From: Megasphaera sp. MJR8396C
GTDB taxonomy: Bacteria; Bacillota; Negativicutes; Veillonellales; Megasphaeraceae
DNA length: 64,000 bases
Assembly (NCBI RefSeq): GCF_001546855.1
Contig: NZ_KQ958206.1
Span: 157,576 to 221,575 of the forward strand
Reading direction: 5' to 3'
Part shown: one piece after another, positions 36,588-45,120 of the stretch
How positions within the stretch are numbered: position 1 is the first letter of the stretch
Layout of the letters: each line of letters opens with the position of its first letter
Notes under the pieces: generated by a model
Database searches by the model: none
What the model saw: only the letters and a program-made list of their open reading frames with translations
What the model was told of the DNA's origin: nothing
Translations under genes and position numbers: made by a program

Positions 36588-38531
36588 ATGGATTTACAAG
36601 AACGGAAAAAAATCTGGCGTCGCTTTATCGAAGAGGGCGTCTTGAGCAAGGGATTACCGCCACTCATTGCCCATTCGTGGAAAGAGTGCCGCCAGAAAGG
36701 AATCGACCCATGGCACCGGAAAAATCTCCCCGTTGATTTAGCGCATCTAAATAGAATCCGCCAAAAAAACAGATTATTGCTGCAAGTGGCGGAACCGATC
36801 ATGCAAAGTGTTCATGAAATTGTCCGGGAATCGCACTCGCTCTTAGCCTTAATGGATAGTACTGGCTGCGTGCTGCGTACGATTGGGGACGACACGATTT
36901 TACAGCATTCAGAAAATATTTTTTTCCATCCCGGTTCTGTTTGGCGAAATGACTGTGTTGGTACGAATGGACCGGGGCTTGCCCTGGAATATGATAGGCC
37001 CATACAGCTTGTCGGTGCCGAGCATTATTGCGCTGACCAGCATAACTGGAGCTGTTCAGCTGCGCCTATCCATGGCAATGGCGGACAAGTGATCGGCGTG
37101 CTGGACCTTTCCGGCAGTGCCGATGCAGCTCATCCTCATACCTTAGCCTTGGTGGTAGCCTGCGCCTTTAGTATCGAACAGACACTGCGTTCTTATCACC
37201 AGAGCCATTTCATGAAGGCGGCTGCCGACGGTTTGCAAGAATCGATTCTCCTTTTAAACGATAAATTAACCCTGCGCTGGGCCAATGCGACGGCCTATCG
37301 TGAATTGGGCTTATCGCATGGCGAGTTGTCGGCCCTCGATTTCCGCCGTGTCCTGCCGCAAATCGACTGGTCGGCCATGAATTCCCAGGCAAAGAGTGAT
37401 AGTCCGGTCTATATGGATGATCTTTGTGTCGTTTTACCGAAGAAAACATACCATTTCAGTGCCGCACTATCGCCAACTTGTGATGCTACGGGGCAAACCT
37501 ATACGCTGGTTTTGCGGCGGCAGGAACACTTATTTCGCTCCGTTAACCGCGTGGCCGGCAATCAGGCGACGTATACCTTTCAAACGATTTATACGGACGA
37601 TTCCTCCATGCAGGAAGTCATTGCCGAAGCCCGTCAGTATGCTCACTATGACAGCAGCCTCCTCATTGAAGGGGAAAGCGGAACTGGTAAAGAACTCTTT
37701 GCTCAGGCCATCCATGCCGCAAGTCCTCGCTGCAAAGGACCTTTTGTTGCCGTAAATTGTGCATCGTTACCTCGCGATTTGATTGAAAGTGAATTATTCG
37801 GCTATGAAAAAGGTTCCTTTACGGGAGCACTTCGCGAAGGGAATCCCGGCAAATTCGAACTAGCCGACCACGGAACGCTCTTTCTCGACGAAATTGGGGA
37901 AATGCCCCTGGAATTCCAAGCCAAGCTGCTGCGGGCTGTCGAAACCCTTTGTATTCGCCGTATTGGCGGTAAAGAAGAAAAGAAACTCGATGTCCGCGTC
38001 ATTTCGGCGACCAATCGCTGTTTGGAATCGGAAGTCGCGAAAGGAACGTTTCGCAGCGACTTATACTATCGATTGAATATTCTTAAACTATCCATCCCAC
38101 CCCTCCGCAGCCGACCGAAAGATATCCGTTACTGTGCTAACCTGTTTCTGAAGCGTTTTAACAGTCGCTATCACGATCGAACCCGCCAACTATCGCCGGC
38201 GGCCTTGAAATCCCTGCAGGAATATGCTTGGCCCGGCAACGTAAGAGAGCTGCAAAATTGCATTGAACGAGCTTTTTATACCAGCTCATCGGCCGTTATC
38301 ATGCCTCATGACTTATCGCTTCGGGACAGGCAGCAACCCGTTACGTCTCCCGTATTGAAGCATCATTCCAGGGATGACGCAGAAAAAACGGCACTTCTGC
38401 AGTGCCTGGAAAAATCCTTTGGGAAGGTATCGGTCGCGGCTGCTTCCTATGGCGTAAGCCGCGCGACTTTTTACCGCCTGTGTCAGCACTATGGGATTCG
38501 GCCTAAAGAAATCCGGCGCCGCCACCCTTAG
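36588..38531 (+). CDS. Sigma-54-dependent transcriptional activator, AcoR-like
   Basis: A 647-residue enhancer-binding protein. Order: GAF-like sensor (about 60-200, with VGTNGPGLALEYDRPIQLVG), PAS-like segment (about 210-300), AAA+ domain (about 325-560) with GESGTGKELFAQAIH, the sigma-54 contact loop GSFTGA, and LFLDEIGEMP, then a Fis-type HTH (about 605-640, VSVAAASYGVSRATFYRLCQ). It probably senses a small molecule such as an aldehyde, ketone or diol. The next gene, an alcohol dehydrogenase, has a -24/-12 promoter and an upstream repeat array, so it is the likely target. Confidence 0.9.
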   Translation: MDLQERKKIWRRFIEEGVLSKGLPPLIAHSWKECRQKGIDPWHRKNLPVDLAHLNRIRQKNRLLLQVAEPIMQSVHEIVRESHSLLALMDSTGCVLRTIGDDTILQHSENIFFHPGSVWRNDCVGTNGPGLALEYDRPIQLVGAEHYCADQHNWSCSAAPIHGNGGQVIGVLDLSGSADAAHPHTLALVVACAFSIEQTLRSYHQSHFMKAAADGLQESILLLNDKLTLRWANATAYRELGLSHGELSALDFRRVLPQIDWSAMNSQAKSDSPVYMDDLCVVLPKKTYHFSAALSPTCDATGQTYTLVLRRQEHLFRSVNRVAGNQATYTFQTIYTDDSSMQEVIAEARQYAHYDSSLLIEGESGTGKELFAQAIHAASPRCKGPFVAVNCASLPRDLIESELFGYEKGSFTGALREGNPGKFELADHGTLFLDEIGEMPLEFQAKLLRAVETLCIRRIGGKEEKKLDVRVISATNRCLESEVAKGTFRSDLYYRLNILKLSIPPLRSRPKDIRYCANLFLKRFNSRYHDRTRQLSPAALKSLQEYAWPGNVRELQNCIERAFYTSSSAVIMPHDLSLRDRQQPVTSPVLKHHSRDDAEKTALLQCLEKSFGKVSVAAASYGVSRATFYRLCQHYGIRPKEIRRRHP

Positions 38532-38546
38532 CCTGCCCTTGAACTG

Positions 38547-38600
38547 TCTCATAAATCTCAAAATTCTCAAAAAGTCTCAAACGTCTCAAGATATTTGAGA
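38547..38600 (+). repeat. Five TCTCA repeats 9-10 bp apart plus an inverted copy, candidate enhancer site
   Basis: TCTCA begins at 38547, 38556, 38565, 38575 and 38584, with TGAGA at 38596-38600. The spacing (9, 9, 10, 9) is close to one helical turn. The array ends about 110 bp before the -24/-12 promoter, where activator-binding sites lie. It overlaps a terminator (AAAAAGTCTCAAA with TTTGAGACTTTTT, about 38570-38608), so the last copies may serve both purposes. Confidence 0.5.
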
Positions 38601-38608
38601 CTTTTTTT
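38570..38608 (+). terminator. Terminator of the sigma-54 activator gene
   Basis: AAAAAGTCTCAAA pairs perfectly with TTTGAGACTTTTT (13 bp) around a 12-base loop, with extra T. Confidence 0.8.
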
Positions 38609-38709
38609 GCTTTTTCTGTTTTCATTTTTCCTGAAAAAAACGAGACAAAAAAATATATACGGCGTAACAGTGCCAATAGAAGGCCTTCATCCTTTTTTCT
38701 TTCTCTTAT

Positions 38710-38726
38710 TTGGCATGATAATTTCA
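38710..38726 (+). promoter_or_regulatory. Sigma-54 (-24/-12) promoter of the alcohol dehydrogenase gene
   Basis: TTGGCATGATAATTTCA matches the sigma-54 consensus YTGGCACGRNNNTTGCW at all but two positions, with correct spacing of the GG and C elements. Transcription would start near 38737, 37 bases before the ATG. It lies directly after a sigma-54 activator gene. Confidence 0.7.
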
Positions 38727-38773
38727 TATAAATAAATGAAAATAATTTATACTCGTTGTAGGAGGAATGCTCT

Positions 38774-39925
38774 ATGGCAAATAAGATCACTTTAAATGAA
38801 ACTTCGTACTTTGGTAAAGGCGCTATCAATGAAATCGTCACGGAAGTGAAAGCCCGTGGCTGTCAGCATGTCGTCGTCATTACCGACAAGGATTTAATGA
38901 AATTTAAAGTAGCTACAAAGATTACCGATCTTTTCGATACGGCAGGCATCGCGTATACGGTTTATGATCAGATTAAGCCCAATCCGACGATTAAAAATGT
39001 TCAGGACGGCGTAGCCTTTTGTAAGGATGCCAAGGCAGATATCATCGTGGCTGTCGGCGGCGGCGCTGCGATGGATACGGCCAAAGCCATTGCCATCATT
39101 TTGACGAACCCGGAATTTGCCGATGTCCGCAGCCTGGAAGGGGCTTCGCCTACGAAGAACAAGTGCCTGCCGATTATCGCGGTGTCCACGACGAGTGGGA
39201 CTGCTGCTGAAGTTACGATTAACTATGTCATTACCGATCCTGAAAAGCATCGTAAATTTGTCTGCTGCGATCCTCATGATATTCCTATCGTGGCGGTCAT
39301 TGATCCGGATATGGTTGCATCTATGCCTAAAAAACTCTGTGCTGCGACCGGTATGGATGCGTTAGTTCATGCGATTGAAGGCTATATTACCAAGAACGCT
39401 TGGGAAATGACGGATATGATGCATCTGAAAGCCATTGAAATTATTAGCAAATGGCTGCGTAAGTCGGTTGAAGGGGACATGGAAGCCCGAGAAAAAATGG
39501 CGCTTGGCCAATACATTGCCGGCATGGGCTTTTCGAACGTCGGCTTGGGGATCGACCATTCCATGGCTCATCCGTTAAGCGCTTTTTATGATATTCCCCA
39601 TGGTGTTGCTTGTGCCATCCTCTTGGCACCCGTTCTGACCTTCAATGCGTCGGCAACGGGGGAACGGTATCGTGAAGTCGCTCGGGCTATGGGCGTGGCT
39701 GATGTTGATACCATGAGTCAGGACGAATACCGCCAAGCTGCCATTGATGCCTGCCAGAAATTAGCTGACGATGTCGGTATTCCTCGAAAACTCTCTGAAC
39801 TCGGCGTTCAGGAAAAAGACATTGATTTCCTGGCTGATTCGGCCATGGCCGATGCCTGCACTCCCGGAAATCCGAGAGACGTTGAAAAATCCCAAATTGT
39901 AGCTCTCTATAAATCAATCCTCTGA
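38774..39925 (+). CDS. Iron-containing alcohol dehydrogenase, FucO (lactaldehyde reductase)-like
   Basis: A 383-residue group III dehydrogenase. Very FucO-like: ITLNETSYFGKGAI, NPEFADVRSLEGASPT, TSGTAAEVTINYVITD, HRKFVCCDPHDIPIVAVID, TGMDALVHAIEGYIT (metal Asp and His), GMGFSNVGLGIDHSMAHPL and FYDIPHGVA (two more metal His). Likely reduces lactaldehyde or a similar aldehyde with NADH, or oxidises a diol. Its own sigma-54 promoter separates it from the sugar operon. 1,3-propanediol-type dehydrogenase is the alternative. Confidence 0.85.
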   Translation: MANKITLNETSYFGKGAINEIVTEVKARGCQHVVVITDKDLMKFKVATKITDLFDTAGIAYTVYDQIKPNPTIKNVQDGVAFCKDAKADIIVAVGGGAAMDTAKAIAIILTNPEFADVRSLEGASPTKNKCLPIIAVSTTSGTAAEVTINYVITDPEKHRKFVCCDPHDIPIVAVIDPDMVASMPKKLCAATGMDALVHAIEGYITKNAWEMTDMMHLKAIEIISKWLRKSVEGDMEAREKMALGQYIAGMGFSNVGLGIDHSMAHPLSAFYDIPHGVACAILLAPVLTFNASATGERYREVARAMGVADVDTMSQDEYRQAAIDACQKLADDVGIPRKLSELGVQEKDIDFLADSAMADACTPGNPRDVEKSQIVALYKSIL

Positions 39926-39963
39926 TAGAGATACTGCTCTACACCTATAAAGACATTATAGGG

Positions 39964-40025
39964 CTCCCTTTTAGCGGACAGGCTGCATGCGTATTGCCTG
40001 TCTGCCTAAAAGGGAGTTTTCTTTT
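39964..40025 (+). terminator. Terminator of the alcohol dehydrogenase gene
   Basis: CTCCCTTTTAG pairs with CTAAAAGGGAG, inside it GGACAGGC with GCCTGTC, followed by TTTTCTTTT. Confidence 0.9.
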
Positions 40026-40050
40026 GGCCTGAAAGGTCCGTTTTCTGCGG

Positions 40051-40929
40051 CTATTTTTTCGGATAGAGGCGATAGACCGTTTCCAGGTATTTTTGGCTGG
40101 CCGGCGAAAAGGCGGGGTAGCGTTTCCAGACCAGGTAGTGGCTGGTGTTAATGGGCGGATCGAGGGGACGGAAGGCGACGGCCGGATCGATGGTCGGCGA
40201 CAGGAGATCGCGGATCGTGAGGACCAGGCCCGGCGTGTAGAGGGTGAAAGGGACCGGCGTGCCGTTCAGAACGTTGTAGGTGGCGATGATGTCCAATTGG
40301 TCCGCATAGGATTGGGCCCAATCGAAGAGCATTTGCCGGATCCCTTCTCGTTGGGCGATGACCAGGGGGCGGCTGCAGAGGTCTTTTGGCGTGATGGCCG
40401 TCTTTTGGATCAAGGGATCGTCGTTTTTCATGAGCAGGCCCCAATACGAGGCGTCGGGCAGGGGATGGGCGTCGTAAGTGGCCCTGTTCGGTCGGTCGAG
40501 GAGGACGATGAAATCCAAACTGCCGTGATCGAGTCGTTCGGTGATGTCGGGAGCGTCACCGACGTGGAAGGAAAAGCGGATTTTCGAATACTGCTGATGA
40601 AGGGCCGACGCGGCTTCGAGGACGCATTGGCGCGGCGTGCCGCCGATGGCGACGGTGCCGCTGATATCCTGGTCTGTCGAGGCGATTTCCTGTTCCGTTT
40701 TTTCGAGGAGGGCAACGATTTCTTCAGCTCGTTTTCGCAGGAGTATCCCATCGGCCGTAAGGGTGATGCGTCGTTTGCCCCGAATCAACAATTGTTTTCC
40801 CAGTTCCGCTTCCAGTTCCATCAGCTGTTTCGAAAGAGAAGGCTGGGCAATGTGCAGGGTTTCGGCGGCGCGAGTGATATTCTGTTCCCTGGCCGTAGCC
40901 AGAAAGTAGCGTAAGACGCGGATATCCAT
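40051..40929 (-). CDS. LysR-family transcriptional regulator
   Basis: A 292-residue LTTR with N-terminal HTH (MDIRVLRYFLATAREQNITR, AAETLHIAQPSLSKQLMELE) and effector domain (about 90-290). It is divergent from the MATE exporter at 41068-41090 and probably regulates it. Inducer unknown. Confidence 0.85.
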   Translation of the reverse strand: MDIRVLRYFLATAREQNITRAAETLHIAQPSLSKQLMELEAELGKQLLIRGKRRITLTADGILLRKRAEEIVALLEKTEQEIASTDQDISGTVAIGGTPRQCVLEAASALHQQYSKIRFSFHVGDAPDITERLDHGSLDFIVLLDRPNRATYDAHPLPDASYWGLLMKNDDPLIQKTAITPKDLCSRPLVIAQREGIRQMLFDWAQSYADQLDIIATYNVLNGTPVPFTLYTPGLVLTIRDLLSPTIDPAVAFRPLDPPINTSHYLVWKRYPAFSPASQKYLETVYRLYPKK

Positions 40930-41013
40930 GAATGAAGTCTCCTTTCTGTTTAAGGCTCATTGTAGCATGATGAATCATTCTTGTAAACTATGGTAATGAT
41001 AGATTATAGGTCT

Positions 41014-41042
41014 TTGCTATGTATCCTTAGCGGCACTATAAT
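41014..41042 (+). promoter_or_regulatory. Promoter of the MATE exporter
   Basis: TTGCTA (41014-41019), 17 bases, TATAAT (41037-41042). RNA would start near 41049, giving a short leader with AGGAGGAG at 41053-41060. Confidence 0.7.
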
Positions 41043-41089
41043 GAGTGTCGTTAGGAGGAGACCCACCATGGAAGAAACAAATACGACGC

Positions 41090-42481
41090 ATGGCGTCCAT
41101 CAAAAAAATGTTTAAAATAGATATGCTGCACGGTTCGCTTTGGGATAAGATCCCTCTGTTTGCCCTGCCGGTAGCAGCAACTGTTATTTTGGAACAACTG
41201 TTCCTGGCTTCTGATTTGGCCATCGTCGGTCATTTCAGCGGGGCCGACAATACCATTGCTGTCGCCGGCATCGGAGCTAATATTCCGATTATCGGATTGA
41301 TACTCAACCTTTTTATCGGAATGGCCCTCGGCGTCAACGTCGTCATTGCTAATGCCATCGGTCGTAAGGACCGACTGACGGTAACTCATACGGTACATAC
41401 AGCCGTCGTTATGGCCCTGATCGTCGGCGTCGCCGTAGCCCTCTTGGGAGAGGGCATAGCTGCACCGCTTCTCGATTCTCTCAACGTACCGGATGACGTC
41501 TTGCCGTCAGCAGTACTCTTTTTACGAATTTATCTCTTAGGACTGCCGGTCATCATGCTTTATGACTTTGAATCGGCCATCTTCCGCAGCGTCGGCGATA
41601 CGCGCATGCCCTTAAAGGTACTCATTGTGTCGGAACTAGTGAATGTCATTCTCTGCCTGTTCTTCGTCGCTGTCCTCGACCTGCACGTTGCCGGGGCTGC
41701 CCTGGCTACGGTGCTGGCTAACGCCGTCAGTGCCGTCATCCTGTTTCGCCTGTTGATGCGGCCTCAACGCTATATTCAGCTTCAGGTTAAAGCCATCGGC
41801 ATTCACTGGGACTGCGTCCGCTCCGTTGTCGCCATCGGCCTTCCGGCCGGTGTGCAAAGCGGCGTCTTTACCTTGGCCAACATCGTTATCCAGGCAGCCA
41901 TCAACAGCTTGGGGACGAATGCCATTGCCGCTTCGGCTGCTGCCTTTAACCTCGAAATGATAACCTACGACGTCCTCAATTCCTTTAGCCAGGCCTGCAC
42001 GACCTTTGTCGGCCAAAATTACGGCGCCGGCCAGCTCGATCGCTGCCGCCGCATTTTCAAGATTGCTCTCGTCGAAGACATCATCGCCTCCGTTGCCGCC
42101 GTTTTCCTGGTTTTCTCTTTCGGCCCCTTCCTGTTATCCCTCTTTTCTCCGGATCCGGCCGTCATTGAACTCGGCATGCTTCGTTTGAAGATGATCTTCT
42201 TTGCCTATGTGTTCACCGTTTTGTATGAAAATATGTCCGGCTATATGCGCGGCTTCGGCATTTCTTTACTGCCGGCAGCCGTTACGACCGTCAGTATCTG
42301 CGGCAGCCGTCTCTTTTGGATTTTTGCCGTCTTTCCCCAGTACCACGACTTTTACTGGATCATGATGGCCTATCCGGTCAGCCTGGCCGTCACCGCGGTT
42401 TGCATCTTTGTACTGCTCTTGTGGTATCGACCGGCCCACCGCTTTGGTGGAACCTCGCAAAAACTGGCCTATCAAAATTAA
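41090..42481 (+). CDS. MATE-family efflux protein; best start out of frame over an A7 tract
   Basis: A 463-residue, 12-TM multidrug/toxin exporter driven by Na+ or H+. Seen: LWDKIPLFALPVAATVILEQLF, IVGHFSGADNTIAVAGIG, FRSVGDTRMPL and GLPAGVQSGVFTLANIVIQ. Odd: the ATG with the ideal Shine-Dalgarno (41068) is in another frame and stops at 41115; one A fewer in the A7 tract 41102-41108 would join it to this frame as MEETNTTHGVHQKMFKI. The in-frame starts at 41090 or 41108 have poor sites. Phase variation, programmed slippage or sequencing error are possible. Confidence 0.8.
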   Translation: MASIKKMFKIDMLHGSLWDKIPLFALPVAATVILEQLFLASDLAIVGHFSGADNTIAVAGIGANIPIIGLILNLFIGMALGVNVVIANAIGRKDRLTVTHTVHTAVVMALIVGVAVALLGEGIAAPLLDSLNVPDDVLPSAVLFLRIYLLGLPVIMLYDFESAIFRSVGDTRMPLKVLIVSELVNVILCLFFVAVLDLHVAGAALATVLANAVSAVILFRLLMRPQRYIQLQVKAIGIHWDCVRSVVAIGLPAGVQSGVFTLANIVIQAAINSLGTNAIAASAAAFNLEMITYDVLNSFSQACTTFVGQNYGAGQLDRCRRIFKIALVEDIIASVAAVFLVFSFGPFLLSLFSPDPAVIELGMLRLKMIFFAYVFTVLYENMSGYMRGFGISLLPAAVTTVSICGSRLFWIFAVFPQYHDFYWIMMAYPVSLAVTAVCIFVLLLWYRPAHRFGGTSQKLAYQN

Positions 42482-42614
42482 CATCACGCCAAGTTACGGA
42501 GTCACAACGAAGCCCCTATAGGATTGACATGGAAACTTCTAGCAGGAATATATAATTTTATGTCGAAACTGTAATATATAACTGTTATTGTGTTTTTTTA
42601 TAGGAGGTTGCGTT

Positions 42615-42890
42615 GTGAATCTTTTTAAGAAAGCCCTCGTCATTGGGGGATTAGGCATGAGTCTCGCCTTCAGTTTGGGTGGTATCGTACCGACGACCGC
42701 TGTTTTTGCCATTGATGCCGATGAAGCGCAGGATATCGTATCCGATATGTACCCCGGTGTCATGATTTATGGCCTCGAAGTGGTAGAAGACGGCTACCAG
42801 GTACTCTTTCATTCCCAGCGGATTGGACCGAGCAGCGTCACCATCAATGAAGATGGCGAAGTCGTCGATGAAGATGTCCATTACCGTTAA
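42615..42890 (+). CDS. Small secreted protein, PepSY-like
   Basis: A 91-residue protein with a signal peptide (NLFKKALVIGGLGMSLAFSLGG to about Ala32). The mature part is about 59 residues of alpha/beta pattern, acidic, ending EDGEVVDEDVHYR, which looks like one PepSY unit but I cannot confirm it. GTG start after AGGAGG. Next gene follows 12 bases later, also secreted. Confidence 0.6.
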   Translation: MNLFKKALVIGGLGMSLAFSLGGIVPTTAVFAIDADEAQDIVSDMYPGVMIYGLEVVEDGYQVLFHSQRIGPSSVTINEDGEVVDEDVHYR

Positions 42891-42902
42891 GGGGGAAGTT
42901 CA

Positions 42903-43388
42903 ATGAAAACGAAATTATCTATGTTACTGGGCCTGATCTTTTGTTTTGCCATGACTCTGTCGGCCTTTGCTTATTCGCCAATCTCATATATTGGGAACGG
43001 TCACATTGCTATTGGCGGTGTCAGCTTGACTTCGACAGAAGCTTACGTCCAGTCTATTTACGGTGAGCCCGATAAGGTTTCTTATGAGTACGATCCGGTT
43101 ACGGTTGATACGGTTCATATTGCCAATTATGGGAATAGTTTTTTTATTACCTATAATCGTAAGGGCGGTGTCCTGGAAGTTCGGACGACAGCCAATAATG
43201 GTTTAAAGACGCCGGCCGGCTTTTCCGTTGGTCAGGATATCTCCATGGTCGCCGATTACTTTAGCCCCTCTGAACTGCGTAAAGGAGACCATGCCTACTT
43301 TTGTAATGGAAGCTGGGAACAAAACATGAGGTTCAAATATAATAGCAAAAAGAAGATTTCTGAAATTTCCATTAATTGGACACCTTGA
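42903..43388 (+). CDS. Secreted protein of the 'SIYGEP' type
   Basis: A 161-residue protein with signal peptide ending FAMTLSAFA. The mature part contains YIGNGHIAIGGVSL, YVQSIYGEPDKVSYEYD and NNGLKTPAGFSVGQD, which recur in the convergent gene at 43474. I recall similar unnamed secreted proteins in Negativicutes. Function unknown; likely periplasmic. Followed by a terminator. Confidence 0.6.
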   Translation: MKTKLSMLLGLIFCFAMTLSAFAYSPISYIGNGHIAIGGVSLTSTEAYVQSIYGEPDKVSYEYDPVTVDTVHIANYGNSFFITYNRKGGVLEVRTTANNGLKTPAGFSVGQDISMVADYFSPSELRKGDHAYFCNGSWEQNMRFKYNSKKKISEISINWTP

Positions 43389-43397
43389 GGTAATTAT

Positions 43398-43434
43398 AAA
43401 AAACTTGCACAAAATACTGTGCAAGTTTTTTTGT
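43398..43434. terminator. Bidirectional terminator between convergent secreted-protein genes
   Basis: AAAAACTTGCACA pairs with TGTGCAAGTTTTT, with A and T runs on both sides. Confidence 0.9.
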
Positions 43435-43473
43435 TGATCATTCAGCTAAATTACGATTCTCGGTAAAAGGTCT

Positions 43474-43965
43474 TTAAAAATCAGTTCCCAGGTAAATATC
43501 GGTAATGATGCCCTTTTTATTTATGGTAAAAACAATGGCACGTTGACCGGGAAGGTCGTAAAGGTATTTAACCTTCCCTTTTTCGACGTATCGTTGACCG
43601 GGCCCATACATTTTCTCAACAGTGCTGTAAGGAACGCCGACGGTAATGCCCGAAGGGGTAGAGAGATTATTTGCTTTTACCGTATATCCGACGACAGGGA
43701 ATTCATCTTCCGGTATGGCATTCTTCGTCCAGGTTCTGCCCGTGACTTGATACGAGGGGCTGTAGTAATAGGCGACGCCGCGGACTCCATCGGTATTGAA
43801 CCATCGTTTAGACTTGGGTTCTCCATAAATACTTTTGACATATCCTAAGGTGCAGTTAGGGCCGACGCCTCCGATATACGCTTCGGACAGGGGATAGGAG
43901 TGGGCAAAGCAAGGTAAGGCAAAAAATAAAGACAGAACGAGGGTTAGCATCAGTTTTCGGGGCAT
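43474..43965 (-). CDS. Secreted protein of the 'SIYGEP' type, paralogue
   Basis: A 163-residue protein with signal peptide (to about Phe-Ala, CFA). Shares with the 42903 gene YIGGVGPNCTLGYVKSIYGEP, then TVKANNLSTPSGITVG, then KVKYLYD. The second ATG (43965) is chosen because AGGAG abuts the first (43974). It faces the paralogue head-on, so the pair arose by duplication with inversion or came in separately. Function unknown. Confidence 0.6.
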   Translation of the reverse strand: MPRKLMLTLVLSLFFALPCFAHSYPLSEAYIGGVGPNCTLGYVKSIYGEPKSKRWFNTDGVRGVAYYYSPSYQVTGRTWTKNAIPEDEFPVVGYTVKANNLSTPSGITVGVPYSTVEKMYGPGQRYVEKGKVKYLYDLPGQRAIVFTINKKGIITDIYLGTDF

Positions 43966-44119
43966 CGTGAACATCTCCTAGATTTTGACTAAAAATAATA
44001 ATAAAATTGTAACATTATCTTTATTGTAGCATAGACAGGGGTTAATTGTGAATGTAAAATCGAAAGAAGAAGACCTGCTTGTGCTTAACATAAAACACAT
44101 AAGTAAAACTTATGGAATG

Positions 44120-44155
44120 GACGCGTAAGACGAATTGTTATTGCGCGTCTTTTCT
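44120..44155 (+). terminator. Terminator-like hairpin before the SDR gene
   Basis: GACGCG pairs with CGCGTC around a 17-base loop, followed by TTTTCTT. No gene precedes it on this strand, so it may end a small RNA or be chance. The 270-base gap otherwise shows nothing clear. Confidence 0.4.
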
Positions 44156-44246
44156 TGTATGATAGGGATGTAAGTTGCAAGACACCCTGTAGGACAGAAA
44201 ATTTAATATCAATCGTGAGGATTTTAGTAGATAAGGAGTGACGTAT

Positions 44247-45074
44247 ATGAAGCGCAGTTGGTTGATTACCGGTGTATCCAGCGGATTTGGACTCGAAATG
44301 ACGAAGCAGTTGTTAGCCAAGGGGGATACAGTTATCGGCACAGTTCGCAAACCGGAAGCCGTCGCCGATTTAGTCAAGGCCTATCCCGATACCTTTGACT
44401 GTCGACTCCTCGATGTACGAGATACGGATGCGGTACGCCGCGTCGTCGATGAAGCCTTTGCCAAACACGGCCGCATCGACGTCATCGTTTCCAATGCCGG
44501 TTACGGCTTGTTCGGTGCCGCCGAGGAACTGAGTGACGAACAGGTGGACAGCATTCTGGCAACCAACTTGCGGGGCTCTATTTCTTTGATTCGCGCATCC
44601 CTGTCATACCTTCGTAAACAACAGGGCGGCCATATCATTCAGATTTCTTCCTATGGAGGTCAAGTGGCCTATGCCGCTAATTCCATGTATCATGCCACTA
44701 AATTCGGGATTGAAGGCTTTTGTGAATCCGTAGCCCAGGAAGTGGCTGAATTCAACGTCCATGTCACCATTGTAGAACCTGGCGGAGCCCGTACGGAATT
44801 CCGCTACGGCAGTGCGCAGGTCGCAGATTTAATGCCTGAATACGATCACGTACACGGGTTCCTCAATATGCTCGACCCGAAAAAGGGGCTGGCCGTCGGC
44901 GATCCGGCCAAGATGGCTGCCCGCATTATTGAAAGCGTCGATAAGAAAGACACGCCGCTTCATATGGTGCTGGGGTCACAGGCACTGCAGGCGACGATTG
45001 AGCGCCTCGAAGAACGGTTGGCGGCCTATAAGAGACAGACCGAAACAGCTGCTTCAACCGATATCGTAGAATAA
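44247..45074 (+). CDS. Short-chain dehydrogenase/reductase
   Basis: A 275-residue classical SDR. Seen: WLITGVSSGFGLEMTKQLLAKG (NADP-type TGxxxGxG), VSNAGYGLFGAAEEL, ISSYGGQVAYAANSMYHATKFGIEG with catalytic Ser and YxxxK, and VEPGGARTEF. Substrate unknown; the family type is often annotated as oxidoreductase acting on small carbonyls. ATG 44247 with AAGGAG. The next gene follows by 46 bases. Confidence 0.85.
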   Translation: MKRSWLITGVSSGFGLEMTKQLLAKGDTVIGTVRKPEAVADLVKAYPDTFDCRLLDVRDTDAVRRVVDEAFAKHGRIDVIVSNAGYGLFGAAEELSDEQVDSILATNLRGSISLIRASLSYLRKQQGGHIIQISSYGGQVAYAANSMYHATKFGIEGFCESVAQEVAEFNVHVTIVEPGGARTEFRYGSAQVADLMPEYDHVHGFLNMLDPKKGLAVGDPAKMAARIIESVDKKDTPLHMVLGSQALQATIERLEERLAAYKRQTETAASTDIVE

Positions 45075-45120
45075 TAGAGAGTTACCTTATAGCTTTTGTA
45101 AATAGACAAGGAGAAACGAG

